Origin: Mantis religiosa
Taxonomy: Eukaryota > Arthropoda > Insecta > Mantodea > Mantidae
Direction: 5' to 3'
Assembly: GCA_030765055.1 (NCBI GenBank)
Contig: CM060947.1
Coordinates: 103,933,619-103,997,618, forward strand
DNA: 64,000 nt
The notes below the pieces were generated by a model that was not told the origin of the DNA, searched no databases, and saw only the letters and a list, made by a program, of their open reading frames with translations. Shown one piece after another: positions 43,654 to 54,333 of this stretch. A program made the translations under genes and the position numbers. Every line of letters begins with the position of its first letter. Within the stretch, counting starts at the first letter, position 1.

Positions 43654-43658
43654 CACAC
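43611..43658. repeat. (ACGC)n then (AC)n microsatellite
   Basis: CGCACGCACG repeats turn into CACACA just before the next element. Confidence 0.95.
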
Positions 43659-44812
43659 CAGGTGAATCACCTGCCCCTATTTATTTTTAAATTTATACAA
43701 CGTGCTAAGCGACATTTGTGACTTATGCCTTTCTTGAGTGCCTTCTAATGGATGATTTGCATAACAGTTTATAGAGGAGGGGTAGATAACTCAGTGCATA
43801 AGTGCTGTATGGGACAGAAATCAATCACTATGTATGTCGATTCCAAAAACATCACACACAGCTGCAGTAATAATTTGGAGGAGTTTACAAACTTTTATTC
43901 ATTAGCATACATTCACGCACACCATTAAACACGACCCTGAAAGAACAACCTATCACATGCACCAGTTGAAAATAACATTGGAACACAAAATGGCAGATCT
44001 ACACTGTGGGACCAATTGGATTTAAATATTCAGCCAACAGATGTTTTCACTGTACAGCCATGTCAAAATTTCTAAGAATTAGGTAGATTGTTTTCGCTTC
44101 TGTCACAAATTACGGCACTTTTAGCTCATACAGTAATTGTAACGGTAGATACAGTTTTTTTATTTGTGTTAGAACTATCAAAATGGGCTCAAAATACTGT
44201 ATGAAACTGTAAAAAGCGTGTAAAGATTCGTGGTGGGCCTTAGGACCACCCTTATTTGTGTGGGAACGTTTCCTTGCATAGTAAATTTGGCTAAATGGTA
44301 TTACACAGGTTATTTCATCACTCTGCCACTTCAACTTGGGTTCAAATCCTTCGTTATCCATTCAAATTTTTTTTTACCCTTTTCTTACCTCCCTGGGCCT
44401 ATAACTTTATATTATAATACATATAACATTTTTATAACATTATAGGCATTTACAAAATACAATAATAGCCATGTTTTCCAATGGCAGATAATTGTATAGT
44501 TCGTAGTAGATAGATTATTATGGTTGGTATTGTGCTTGACCCACTCAACCATGTTTCAAACCTTTCTCAAATGCAAAGTGAAACATAAGATTTAACCCCT
44601 TCACCGATGTGGACGTCATATGACGTCGAGATTTAACCCTTTTACCGATGTGGACGTCATATGATGTCCAAGTTAAAAGGTCCCAAACCAATATGGACGT
44701 GTATAGATGTCCTGTGCATACATGCATTTAATGCTTATTTAATGATAATTCTTTTAAACTTTATGTTTTACAGTAAATTTAAATAAATTCTATAAGAAGT
44801 AAAAGCTTACCT

Positions 44813-46500
44813 TTAAAAGTTTCTTCTTGAATGGTACACCTCAAAACAGGGATAAACACACCAGGGCACATCTCCACATTCACGGCAAATCGTACTATTT
44901 TCCTTTCGGACACCTTTCTTGCGGCACACCAGACATTTTCTAAAGGAACACGACTTTTTTTGCTGTGGGTGGTACCCTTTTAGGAAAATGCTTTCCTTCA
45001 AGTCTGAGAGGTGCTGGGGTTGTGGATTTCTTACCACCAGTATGGAGAGGTCTCTGAATTTTATACTGCTCAATTATGCTGCGAGCTATTGAGATGCAAA
45101 AGTCCAGGTACGTCATTGTCTTCCGTACTAAATTACTAAACAATTGTATATGGTTATATATGGTTATATGTATATGGTTATATCCAGCTGGTATAAAAAT
45201 ACTTTTTATACCATTTGATTGTTTTTCGCAAAGAGGGATATCCGTGTAACACCTGATCTACTAGATTCACTCCACCCATACGCATATTGTATTCCTGGAT
45301 AATACCGGGCTTGAAAATTGACATTTTGTTACGAGCATCAATTTTTCCAGTATCAATCATCAAAATCTTAGAGCTGCAATTGGATAATGCTGTAACAACC
45401 CTCCTGTCTTGCCAAGCGATATAGGTCAAGGGTGGGAGCTGATGCACCTGCATTTCTCCTCTTCTTAGGGCCTTCATATTCACATCTTTTGGCAAACCAA
45501 TACGATTTGAGCATACTGCTCCAATTGTATTTGTTTTTCTTTTGTGTAAGGCCATGAATAATTTAGGGGAACTATACCAATTATCTAAATATATAGTCCT
45601 ACCCTGATCAAGTACAGATTCCATCAGGTGCATTACTATGGAACCAGATAACCCCAAATCTTTTTCTCCGGTGTTATCAGTGCCTTGGCCAGTGTATATG
45701 CAGCTATTGTAAAGATATCCTGTTTTACTTTCACATACATCAAAACTCTTTATGCCAAATCTGGCCCTCTTTGTTTTGATGTATTGTTTCCAACCTAAGC
45801 ATCAGGCTTTCATCAAGTGATCTTTTCACTAGGTACATAATTTTCTTTGAGTTCTGAAATAATGTAATCAAAAACTGGTCTGATTTTGTATAGTTTATCA
45901 TTTACATTTTCTGTGCAGGTGAAATGAAGGAAGCGCAATATGGAAGTAAACCTGTTATTTGACATGCATTTCCCAAAAAATGGGGTAGCTAGCATGTCAT
46001 CTGTAGACCAGTACATGTCTAGCGTAGGTTTACGAATAACACCCACAAGCATAATTAGACCAAGTAGTCTGTAAATCTCATTCATTGTTACTTCTGTCCA
46101 GTTCTGAATTCTACTCTTAGGTCCTAAATTGTCGTTAGAAATCAGGTCTTCCTTCACCCTACTCGCATATACATTTGTTTTCGAAACAATGAGAGACAGC
46201 AAGTCAGTAGTAAAACATTTTGTGAAAATGTCAATTGGTTGGCTGTCAGAAGTTAGCTGAGTATGTGGTTGTACACCAGAGGTTGTGCACGTGAACATAT
46301 GTCTATTTGTGTTAGAGTTATTTTGACACCTCCATAATGTTGATTTTTCACGAACACCTATCCGAAATGAGTCATTTTCCTCCTCACTGCTACCTATATC
46401 CTCAACACCCCCCTCAAAATCTGAAAACTCGCCATCAATGTCCAAATCACTAACAGCAAAAAGTCTTCCACATTTTCTGATGTAATATCAGAAGCCCGCA
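44813..46500 (-). pseudogene. piggyBac transposase, frameshifted
   Basis: Begins near 46500 (MRASDITSENVEDF), shifts frame near 46465 into SDLDIDGEFSDFEGG, and continues to NYVPSEKIT at 45813. There, single-base losses shift it through DESLMLR and QYIKTKRARFGIKSFDVC. The catalytic region shows SFDVCESKTGY, TIYLDNWYSSPKLF and MRMGGVNLVDQ. Piggybac uses three Asp residues; the position usually read as GGVD is GGVN here, so the third one looks lost. The C-terminal cysteine-rich domain is present (CLVCRKKGVRKENSTICREC, about 44915). At least three frameshifts make it inactive. Confidence 0.85.
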
Positions 46501-47007
46501 TGATTAGCACTGAGGAAACTATTTCAAATATGTTTTAGCTAAAGAAATTGCTCGGGACTCTGACACAGTCAATATTACTATATAAACTGAGCGAAGAAAA
46601 CGGTTACGTCAGCTACCATAAACTTTGGTTGTGCAATTAGCAAGATGCTGACGGAGTTTTCTTTCCAGCGTGTGAAACGCAACATATACAGTTATTGATA
46701 CGTGGTAGCAAAAACTGAAACCTATAAACCTTGAACCAAACACTTCGTTTATTCAGCTGATATACACATATAGTTTGTAAAACAAAAATACTCAGCATTA
46801 GGCGCGTTCGATGCAAAGAATGGTTTTCTCTACAGTGATACAAATTAATGAAATTTCAACGATTTATTAATATAGTCTCTATTTTAATGATACTGTAGAT
46901 GTATACTGCCTTTAATGGGCTTTAAACAGTTTTTGTTTTGCTAAAATAACTTAATAAATATGGAGGATACGAATATTTATTTATGAAGCATTTAACAATT
47001 TAAATGT

Positions 47008-47653
47008 GGGGTGTAAGGGATAGTGATGCGCCTCTTATAGCCTCTCCTATCCAAATCCCATCCTCTTCCTGCCCGTGGTGCACCCTGCTTTAACAGATGA
47101 GGCTCTGGGGACCGAGCTACAGTGGTATAACTGTTCCATCAAAATGGAGGAAATGCCATTTATAAATTTACTGCTGACCTGTTATGGCAGTAGGAACGTC
47201 CTTCATCTGGCAAATGAAGGAAAGGCTGGTGATATCATAATGATTTGCCAAGCCTGATCCGGCGGATCCGTAGACCAACGACAGGTGTGTTCTCTCCACA
47301 ATATGAGGGTTAAGAAGGAATGATTCAACTGCCTACTTATAAAAAAGAGGTGTCCATAAGAAACAGTTGAAACCTGCTCAATAAACTATGTTTAGGTCTC
47401 CTTCTATATCAAAAATCTTCAGTAGCAATGTTCAGATTAATCACAGGCCACGATTGTTTTAATGGACATTTATTCAAGGTTGGATTAACAACTTCTCCAC
47501 AGTGCTGTTTATGTGGTAAAGACGATTTAATGAACATCGATCATCTAACAGTATGTGAAACTCTCCAAAATCAAGAAGATCTAGTCTCCAAATATTGGGA
47601 AGCAAGAAGAAAAATGATTTTTATATCAAATTCTGAGCATTAAATACACACAC
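47008..47653 (+). mobile_element. Internally deleted LINE copy inside piggyBac
   Basis: Flanked by ACAATTTAAATGT (46995-47007 and 47654-47666), a 13-bp duplication. 47008-47280 is the LINE 5' region (GGGGTGTAAGGG start; 47125-47280 also occurs at 18388-18545). It jumps directly to the 3' end with SVAMFRLITGHDCFNGHLF and CCLCGKDDLMNIDHLTVC (47428-47643), the knuckle after RNase H. All of the endonuclease, RT and RNase H is missing. Confidence 0.85.
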
Positions 47654-48446
47654 ACAATTTAAATGTCTTGTTCTGTTTATTGGGTATCCGTTCCCGGCCG
47701 TGCAGGGTTTAAATGGCCATCGGCAAAGGGGTTAAGCATGAAGGAAAAAAAAAACTATTAGATTTAATGTCGTCGACATAGTCCTAAAAATGAAAGCCAA
47801 CTCTTAACATGGTTTACAACACCATATAGGGTAAAGATAATAAGGGCTCACAAAGTTAAGCATGACCCCTAATTTTACTGAAGATAAAAGATAGCACGTA
47901 GTTTCCTTTTGAAGGACAAGGGTCTCTCCAGCCTGACGATAGGGTGAACTCAGCACAACTTAAATGGTGAGCTAATCCCTGTAGATCTGTAATTATCGGA
48001 TTGTCAATCTTGTGTATTTGACTCACAAGAGAACTGGTAGCAACAATAAATAAATTAGTAACTAAAATACAGAAATAAAGACTTGGAGAAAGAAAAACAA
48101 AAGCAATGTGACGTTGTTTCGAACCTAGCCCTTGCATCACCATACGTAAGCCAGTAGCTAACGCACTCAGCCAGCTGTCAAGTATTCTATATCACTCTTT
48201 GGTCAAGCACAATTTATCGCCTTGCTAGTATTATATGCATGAAAACCTGTCGTTTATTTAAGCTTTTCACAATTTCTTGGTCCTCATTCAAGGCATTCAA
48301 GGTATTAATGCTGGTTGCGATAATCTGATCAGGTCAGAGCTGCAATAACGGCTTTTATGCTAAAAGGATCATTTTCACATTAGACTGTAAACTGCGGATT
48401 GCATAGATAAGAATAAATAGGGGCAGCTGACTCACCTGGTATATAT

Positions 48447-49749
48447 AAATGCACTTACGTATATTTTACAATGGATGCTCTACTGCTCATAATTATTTTT
48501 CTCCAGAGTTAGCATATTATATGCAACATTTTTAAACTGCTGGCATTGGAAGAGGTTGGTTCTTCCTATATGTGCCAATTTCAACCCCCCTTCACTAAAT
48601 ATTGTTATTAGAAGATTCATATGAAAACTGTTGAATCAATATTATTAATTACAGAGCAAGGAAAAAGTACAAAAGTTTAAAATTGTATCTACTATCTTAT
48701 CTAAAAACTTCTTGAATATTTAGACAATTCTTTCACTGCTAAAAGATAACAGCCATAACATATTTCCAAAATTTAAAAAATTATCACAAGAGGTCAGGGA
48801 GGAGTAAAATATCTCCCAATATTTTATTTCCATTCTATGAATATCAAAGGATTTTTGATCCACTGTAAAAAATATATTTTGACTTACAAAATTATGGTCA
48901 AAAGAGGTAAAAGGACAATTCAGCTTACAAAATCTTCTAAAACATTAAGCCCATAAAGAATAGAGACAGGATGATGCAAAATTAAATCATCAACTTCTGA
49001 AGTAACCTGGCAATGTAACATTAACAGATGGAATTTAATGAAAGTGTTGTGAGCTGTTCATTCATTCATTAGTTGTTCAACCATTAGAACATGCACATGT
49101 TATATGTCAAGCAAAAAGTTTACAATATTTACAATTTAAAGTAATTACAATATTTAAAAGTTTAAAACATCATTTACAATTCATTCTATACTGTAGAAGC
49201 TATAGCTTGTTTAAGGAACTTAGAAACATTTCTTAAATATTGGCAGTAATTCAATAATTTTTTATGGATTCAGATATCTTGTGGTACAGCATATGTGAAA
49301 TCATTTTCATAAAGTTTTGTCTTGAATGAATTTATAAACAGTTATACTCACTTCTGAACTTGTTTTAGTGTACTTAAGTGACGTTTAATACAGACATAAA
49401 GTTTCATACAAGTAAATACTTGGCAAAGGTAAGAGCTGCTCAATTCTCTTTTGCCTTTTTAAAGGATTTCATTTATTTTTTGTTTGCCAGATCTTTTTGC
49501 TTCTTGCACAATTTGATCATTTTTTGTTAGACACCACTCCTTATTCACACTTAATTACTAATCTGTAAGCATCTGTTGATGGTAGCACACTTTTTTATGT
49601 TATATAATTGAGTATGTGTTTTCTAAAATTCAAGTTAATCTTCCATTCTTCCAAGACAATTGGTATTATTAATATTTTAGGTATTAAAAGTACAGCAGCA
49701 GACAGCACAACATGGCTGATCATATGAATCCAGGTGCACTTTAAGCTCT
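48447..49749. other. Intron 2, unassigned
   Basis: AT-rich with no supportable feature. Confidence 0.4.
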
Positions 49750-49970
49750 TTTTTTTTATTTAACACCCACTTTTACTACATGCAGCTATGCAGACTGTGA
49801 CACTGATGGAGCACTGGTGGAATTAGATGGCGGGGAAAACTAGAGCACCCACAGGAAACCCACCAGTGTCATTTTGTCTACCACAAATCTCACACATGGT
49901 CACCTGGGATAGAAACCGAGCCGCCTTGGTGAGAATCAAATGGTCTAACCACTCAGCCACGGCACATCCA
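49750..49970 (-). repeat. tRNA-derived SINE, family C
   Basis: Minus-strand head GTGGCTGAGTGGTTAGACCA and CCCAGGTGACCATGTG; T-rich run at its left end. It ends about 80 bp from QTRT2 exon 2. Confidence 0.8.
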
Positions 49971-50051
49971 AACTTTAGGCATTAATCATTAGTCTATTCA
50001 AAGTAATAAATATGAAGAAGGTATAACAATTAAAATGGTTTGAAACCTTAC

Positions 50052-50201
50052 CTTTAATCCAACAAACTCGGCAATTCCCTTTCCAAATTGCTTTACAGCT
50101 TCATGGCAATGGACAGATGATGAAAGCGGCATGTGCAAAGCTAAAGGACTCTTTATCACCATATCTAGCACTTCTCGTGTCAGGTGAGGTATACTGCCAC
50201 C
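50052..50201 (-). CDS. QTRT2: QTRT2 exon 2 (50 codons)
   Basis: Exactly 50 codons, phase 0 to phase 0, bounded by a TTTTACAG acceptor (50202 onward) and a GTAAGG donor (50051 and below). The peptide begins GGSIPHLTREVLDMV and ends KGIAEFVGLK. It corresponds to the QTRT2 segment just after the N-terminal strand, where family members carry a PHLT motif and a K.GV..F.G motif. The exon lies between a SINE (49.75-49.97 kb) and a 96-bp Penelope hairpin insert (50.46 kb), so insertions have come within about 85 and 260 bp of it without breaking it. Confidence 0.92.
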
Positions 50202-50462
50202 CTGTAAAATAATTAGCATTTCAGTATATTTCACAATTTAGCCAAGTGAAAGTCTTGCTACAGCTGTGTATTATGAAAGAAATAATGTCGGCATCATACC
50301 TTTCTTTTATGGGGGAAATGATAATTTTAGCGAATTCCTGAAGGTTTCTTATTAACCTACTTACTGACCTCCAGCTGTCGCATTTACTTATGATCAGCAC
50401 CATTGCTATAAATCTATGATCTTTGCACAAATGGCTCATGTTATCAGGTGGGAATAGTAATA

Positions 50463-50558
50463 GTACAAAAGTGAATCGAGAATAACCCAATTCTCGATTC
50501 ACTTTTGTACTAATTTGTGTTTCACTGTCCCTACGCTTCTTTCAAGTTTATACTTTGA
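50463..50558 (+). mobile_element. 96-bp Penelope terminal mini-insert
   Basis: Flanked by GGAATAGTAATA at 50451-50462 and 50559-50570 (12-bp duplication). It consists of a 21-bp perfect hairpin (50463-50483 with 50490-50510, loop AACCCA) built from the family-2 terminus (GTGAATCGAGAAT), plus the one-sided tail TTTCACTGTCCCTACGCTTC that ends the 3.3-kb element at 23.8 kb. No coding and no hammerhead core. Confidence 0.88.
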
Positions 50559-50865
50559 GGAATAGTAATATTAAATTAAATCAATTAAGGCATTAACCAA
50601 TAATACCATAAAAAAGGACATGTCTAGGGAAGTAGGGTACTTGTATTAGTTTCTATCCACAGAATTCAAAACACTACTTTTAAAATGTCACATTCTATCA
50701 CGTTTTACATGAAAAATTACTTACTTATTGATCTTACTGAAGATTTATCAAAATTATGTTGATATACAACAGCAAACAAAACGTTTTCTTGTGAGGTTCA
50801 AAGAACATTTCCTAACTTGTGTTCTTTCTCATAATTTTTGTGTTAAAATGACTAACCAAGGAAGA

Positions 50866-51100
50866 GGCCGCCTTGGTAGAATGGTGGCAGCGTGTCTGCC
50901 TCACGTTCAAGAGGCCCTGAGTTCGAATCTCAGTCAGGGTGAGTTATCTGGATAAGGTTTTATCCGGGGGTTTCCCTTATCCTTCAAGACGAATATCGGG
51001 TAACTCTAAGCTCCATGGACCCTGGACTCATTTGAGCATCATTTCATCCAATTCATTCACCGTCCGATATGACTTAACATTGGAGGACGTAAATTACACA
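50866..51100 (+). repeat. tRNA-derived SINE, family B
   Basis: A clear tRNA-like head: GGCCGCCTTGGTAGAATGG, CGTGTCTGCCTCACGTTCAA and GAGTTCGAATCTCAGTCAGG. Body as in the other copies, with an (AC)n/(AAAT)n end. Confidence 0.85.
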
Positions 51101-51184
51101 CACACACAAAAATAAATAAATAAAAAACAAGGAGGAGCAAAGGAAGGGAAAAGGAGAGAGGAGGAGGGGGTGGTGGTGGTAGCA

Positions 51185-51390
51185 ACAGTGGTAGTGTTTA
51201 ATGCTTGTTCTTAGTGTATAAGTGTCACAGACAGTGGATGCTGATGATACATGAAATGGAATGACAACTGGGAAAGGAAATTTGGGAAGGAAATACTGAA
51301 GCCTAAGTTTATGGTATCTTCCTGGGAAACCATGGTTTTGAACTCTAGACCTGGCAATGCCTTAGCAGCTTTGCCTACTTACCTCAGTGA
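51185..51390 (-). repeat. Diverged SINE, family C
   Basis: GTAGTGTTTAATGCTTG and GCTGATGATACATGAAATGG resemble the family C body. The tRNA-like head is weak. Confidence 0.5.
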
Positions 51391-51589
51391 TGAAAACAAT
51401 AATAACTTACTGAGCACATAAATTATATGTATATCATTGACTGAATAGAATTATGGTTGTAACAAGTATGGTCTAAACATTTTACGAATGAGTTTCTGCA
51501 ATTCTGATAGTTTATTTTAATGTTCTATTCTTTATTTGAGCAGTTTCAAGAGAGGAAAAAAAAAAAAAAAAGATGAAAAATAAATCATC

Positions 51590-52790
51590 TTAGTTCCACA
51601 TACAAAATATTTAAATATGTTGTTATTGACTAAAGGCACTGGGGATAAGTTGATTTGCATCATTCTTCCCCTGGCTTCCCAATATAAAGTCTGTAGGTTT
51701 TCACTTTTGAGACTTTTGCATTTGTCCAAATGATGTCCCCGTAGGGGAAGGGATCCGTCCCTTTTAGCTGCCAAAGTGCGGGCGCTACGGACCCCTAGCA
51801 CTCGTGGTACCTCTGACGTTACTAGAGGAACCTCGGGCCGAACATAACGAGCCCCTCCCGAATGGGAGTTGTTCGGATTGGGTTGGTCTCGAGGGGGCAG
51901 TGGTTCCCGTCACCCACGGGCAATTGGGTACCTCCGGCCAGGTCGTCAGGGCCGCCCGGAGGGGGCAGAGGGTTGTCCTATAAGTCCCGGGGACTAGCCT
52001 GCAGAGCTAGTAGCTGGTGAGCTAGACACTGGCGGCCCTACCAAGGTTATTTGGTAGCTGGTTCATTAAGGACTGGCGCGTATGTGGCGTATCCACATCC
52101 ATCCTGTTTGCCGTAAGGCAGACGGGGGGGCAGTTTATATTATAAGGTGCTGTCCTATGGAAATAACAGATGAGGCCCGGGTTCCCGGTCCTACGGGGCT
52201 GGGGCTTATGGGAAGTAGACCTCGGTGAGTAAGTGTCCAAATGATGTTTGTTCTTGACATCCTCTTTGCAGATAGTGCACTTGGGTGTAGGTATGCAGTG
52301 TATTTTATAAAGGTGTTCTGCAGGACAATCATGGCCAGTTTCCATTCAAAATAGGACCACTGCAGTTTTCCTTGGCAGTTTTTGTATGTCAGTTTTGTCT
52401 CTAATGTTCTCATTGTCCTTGTCCTTTAGTTTATCTTCTTCATCAAGTCTCGGTTGTCTTTTAAAATGCTGCTTGTCTTACAGGTTTTATTTTTCGAATT
52501 GCACTTTGTTTTGCCAGTTGATCTGATTATTCATTGCCCAAAAGTTCACCATGGGCTGGCATCCATTGCACAGTGACATGATTTCTTGATTCAACAGCTT
52601 TAATTAAACTTAATATTTCTTTGACGTTTCTTGTTGTTTTGTTTTTATAATTTATGATCCCATCTATAGCCGATTTTGAATCTGTTAAGATAACTATGTT
52701 TTATTTTATGTACGGTCTGTATAGGATGTTCTGCAGTGCTGCTTTTATGGCTGTTAGTTCTTCATCATCCCAAAGATGGTTTGCAGTGCA
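51590..52790 (-). pseudogene. RNase H-type LINE 3' part
   Basis: The minus strand reads WDDEELTAIKAALQNILYRP (about 52785), IVILTDSKSAIDGI (about 52700), VTVQWMPAHGELLGNE (about 52585) and TGHDCPAEHLYKIHCIPTPK (about 52340). After the GC-rich insert it continues HHLDKCKSLKSENLQTLYWE (51740 down). A stop lies within the last RNase H motif. Same family type as the copies at 18.4 and 40.8 kb. Confidence 0.8.
51737..52233. mobile_element. GC-rich ~0.5-kb retroposed insert of unknown type
   Basis: It splits the LINE's knuckle codons and is flanked by TGTCCAAATGATGT (51723-51736 and 52234-52247, 14 bp). Its composition (many CCGG, GGGG and CCCC runs) is unlike anything nearby. It starts CCCCGTAGGGGAAGGGATCC and has no poly(A), no inverted ends and no clear ORF; a minus-strand run (MDVDTPHTRQSLMNQLPNNL) is the only protein-like stretch. 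It could be a truncated LINE 5' UTR or a SINE. Confidence 0.65.
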
Positions 52791-52870
52791 GTACAAAACA
52801 GCCACATCCAAATGGAAACAAGCCAGAGTTGGACTACCCCAAGGGTCTGTTACAAGGGTCTGTTAATCTA
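52782..52870 (+). pseudogene. Inverted LINE RT scrap
   Basis: The plus strand reads RWFAVQYKTATSKWKQARVG followed by LPQGSV (RT motif B), directly abutting the minus-strand LINE at 52790: a 5'-inverted LINE end as twin priming creates. Confidence 0.65.
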
Positions 52871-53577
52871 GTGATTATAGGTGCAACTCATGTCTTCCAC
52901 ACATCATCTTTGATCCCTTCATCATGCTTGCAATAGTTTAACCATTGAATTATGATCCCTTACTGCCCCTAGAACTGTCATACCACTTCTGGTTTTCATC
53001 ATCTGCAAGACACAAGGACCAGATTTGTTGACACTGTGTGCCTTTGCACTGCAACATTTGCCTTAAACTGTTGATTTATGGATCCCTCGACTTCATAGAT
53101 GTTCTATGTGTGGACAATAATTTCATTATTTTCTTGGCAATTTTGTCACTGTAAACTTTTGCATGCACGTGTAGAACAAGAATTAGCTAGCAATGACATT
53201 TTCCAATGCATAATTAAAGAATTCAAACACTTTGTCTTAAACTTAATTTTCTAAAGAAATATGTTTAGACATATTGATATCAACATGGCCTATGAAGGCA
53301 AGCGAATAATCCAGATTTTTTTCATTGCAATATTTTTAATTTAAACATATGTTTTAGTATTTGGAGCGAAAAACATGAGTTGGTCACCTTTGAAAACATA
53401 CACATTTAGCAATGGAAACCTTGATTCTTTCATAAGAAAAGCATGGTCCACAAAGCCCACTCTACCTTCATGGTGTGAAAACTGCTATAGAACACAATTC
53501 AACAAATTCTTCTTTTTTATTGTTTTGTTTATCTGAAACATCAAATTTGTGTTTAAATTTGCATACAGAGAAGATAA
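52871..53577. other. Intron 1, unassigned
   Basis: The first ~70 bp may be a further LINE scrap; otherwise nothing. Confidence 0.35.
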
Positions 53578-54304
53578 TGTCACACTGGCAACCGTGAATG
53601 TGTTTTGGAGGGGAAGAGTTGAGTCGGGCAACTTAGTCACCATCGCAACGAGGGAAACTGCATTGGCTTGTTGCTTACTGGCTGACAGGATGGGAGTGGC
53701 ATGTCTTCAAGAGTATCGGTGGCTGATGTCATGAAAACGTCACAATATTGGGGTGGGACTGTTTTATTACTAAACAAAAGACCTTTTGAGATTGTATTTT
53801 GAGAGTTTTCAGTTCTGAAACGAACTAACACACCCAGAAGGATTATACAAAAGCCAATTCAAGGAAAGGAATAATCAGTAACTTGTGAGACAGTATTACA
53901 AGAGTAGTAGTGAGAGCACTTGGTGCTTCGATATGAATGCGGCTCCATGGAAGAGGAGTCAGCAGGCCATAAAATGGTGCCAGATGCAGTTCACAGGTCA
54001 ATAAGTGCAGCTCCATAGTAAAAGAGTCGGCAGGTTGTGGAACAGGTAGCAAAGAGGTTTTTGTGTGTAAATCGGTGTTCAGAATCAGTATAAAGCTCTA
54101 TATAAGAGATGATGCATATGTTCGTCAGAAAGATTATTAGCAGCACAAAGGGTGAGTGCTAAAGAGACTTAAAGAAACATTATAGAGACGTGCCAAAGTG
54201 CTGTATTTATACAAAAAAGAGGTTAATAGTACACTGGCATTGAGCTTACGATTAAGGAAAAAAATAATGGAGTTTGAAGTGAACTTTTGTGTCTTTTGTC
54301 ACAT

Positions 54305-54322
54305 TGCTGTCAGGAGTAGGAC
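54305..54322 (+). promoter_or_regulatory. Primer-binding site, mutated tRNA-Leu type
   Basis: TGCTGTCAGGAGTAGGAC matches the tRNA-Leu complement used at 17971-17988 at 15 of 18 positions. Confidence 0.65.
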
Positions 54323-54333
54323 AAGAAAACACG

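Larger units (their letters stand above)
44596..47731 (-). mobile_element. piggyBac element (TTAA duplication) with nested LINE
   Basis: TTAA at 44592-44595 and 47732-47735. Inverted ends are CCCCTTCACCGATG (left) and CATCGGCAAAGGGG (right). A second subterminal copy of the left end (TTAACCCTTTTACCGATGTG) lies at 44633. Without the nested LINE it is about 2.5 kb, the normal piggyBac size. Confidence 0.88.
43659..48446. mobile_element. Unclassified TIR element hosting a piggyBac
   Basis: CCAGGTGAATCACCTGCCCC-TATTTATT at 43659 faces AATAAATA-GGGGCAGCTGACTCACCTGG ending about 48446: about 28-30 bp inverted ends with few mismatches. The contents outside the nested piggyBac are non-coding. A target duplication could not be defined because the left side is a microsatellite. 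Confidence 0.55.

Noticed and set aside
53549..53734. 61-codon ORF with TLATVNVFWRGRVE
   Set aside because: Lies mostly inside the LTR of the plus-strand Gypsy remnant.
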